From: Chloroflexota bacterium
GTDB taxonomy: Bacteria > Chloroflexota > Anaerolineae > Thermoflexales > Thermoflexaceae
Reading direction: 5' to 3'
DNA: 6,627 nt
Assembly: GCA_030550075.1 (NCBI GenBank)
Contig: JAUQQB010000160.1
Location: 1 to 6,627 of the forward strand
Shown one piece after another: positions 6,444-6,627 of this stretch (position 1 is its first letter; each line of letters opens with the position of its first letter). The position numbers and the translations under genes were made by a program. Under the pieces are notes generated by a model, which was given only the letters and a program-made list of their open reading frames with translations, had not been told where the DNA came from and ran no database searches.

Positions 6444-6627
6444 CGCTCTATCAGTTTGTAACCGTTCAGCCCTCACTCTGTCCCTAACCTCCTTCCCCTC
6501 GCGTGGCCATGTGGAACAGGGGAGGATGTCACCAACCATCATCGCGCGAATTCCCGAAGGAGCCAAGATCTTCCTGGGATGAGAGGGTAAGGTCTCTCCT
6601 TTCTGGATAGGACTTACGCCGTTCGTT
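6444..6627. other. Downstream non-coding stretch with a weak stem-loop
   Basis: I find no convincing gene here. CTTCCCCT at 6492-6499 pairs with AGGGGAGG at 6518-6525 (one G-T wobble) around an 18-base loop that contains TGGCCA. No T-tract follows, so it is a weak terminator candidate for the STAND operon. ATG 6526 opens an 18-codon frame ending at 6582, but the purine-rich AGGGGAGG abuts the ATG with no spacing, so it is not supported as a gene. The last bases include GGACTTACGC at 6610-6619, discussed as a finding. Confidence 0.4.

Noticed and set aside
6222..6566. 114-codon - strand frame at the 3' end
   Set aside because: Most of it is antisense to the TPR C-terminus, and it has no start signal or motif supporting expression.
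6526..6582. 18-codon frame after the STAND operon
   Set aside because: It is very short, the purine-rich stretch directly abuts the ATG without spacing, and there is no homology I recognise.
1..6627. CRISPR array, tRNA or rRNA genes
   Set aside because: There are no regularly spaced direct repeats and no tRNA-like cloverleaf or rRNA core sequence. The repeats seen are short inverted repeats or coding repeats of the charged helix.

Overview
The window carries three consecutive genes on the + strand. All three encode P-loop NTPases and together they fill almost all of it. I see no tRNA, rRNA, CRISPR array, transposase or gene on the - strand. The moderately high GC and the style of the genes suggest a thermophilic or filamentous member of the Chloroflexota: a stand-alone ATPase with a 'YFVPPP' N-terminal motif, a small STAND ATPase, and a giant STAND-TPR protein rich in Glu and Arg. 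This assignment rests on family recollection, is tentative, and no marker gene is present to prove it.

Layout. Positions 1-279 are non-coding. They hold a perfect 18-bp hairpin at the left edge whose G-rich arm runs into a potential G-quadruplex. They also hold a weak promoter candidate and two overlapping, mutually exclusive hairpins upstream of the first gene. Gene 1 (280-1554) is an AAA+-like ATPase with Walker A, Walker B and a sensor-2-like motif. Positions 1555-1720 hold an imperfect terminator-like stem, a perfect TATAAT -10 box and an inverted repeat (GTAATC-N8-GATTAC) that would sit on the transcription start. Gene 2 (1721-2716) is a minimal STAND/NACHT-like ATPase with a winged-helix-like C-terminus and nothing else. 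Gene 3 (2754-6443) starts 37 nt later behind a consensus Shine-Dalgarno. It is a 1229-residue STAND ATPase followed by a winged helix, a charged helical region and a TPR-rich C-terminal half. Positions 6444-6627 have no convincing gene.

How they may work together. Genes 2 and 3 look like one operon with their own promoter and operator, and gene 1 is probably a separate upstream unit. Gene 3 has the architecture of a ligand-sensing signalling ATPase: NTPase switch, then winged helix, then TPR sensor. None of the three proteins carries a recognisable effector such as a nuclease, protease, TIR, DNA-binding output or membrane segment. If this is a signalling or conflict system, its output must be encoded outside the window, hidden in an unrecognised domain, or be the assembly of the NTPases themselves. 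The function is unknown, and a defence or regulatory role is inference from architecture only.
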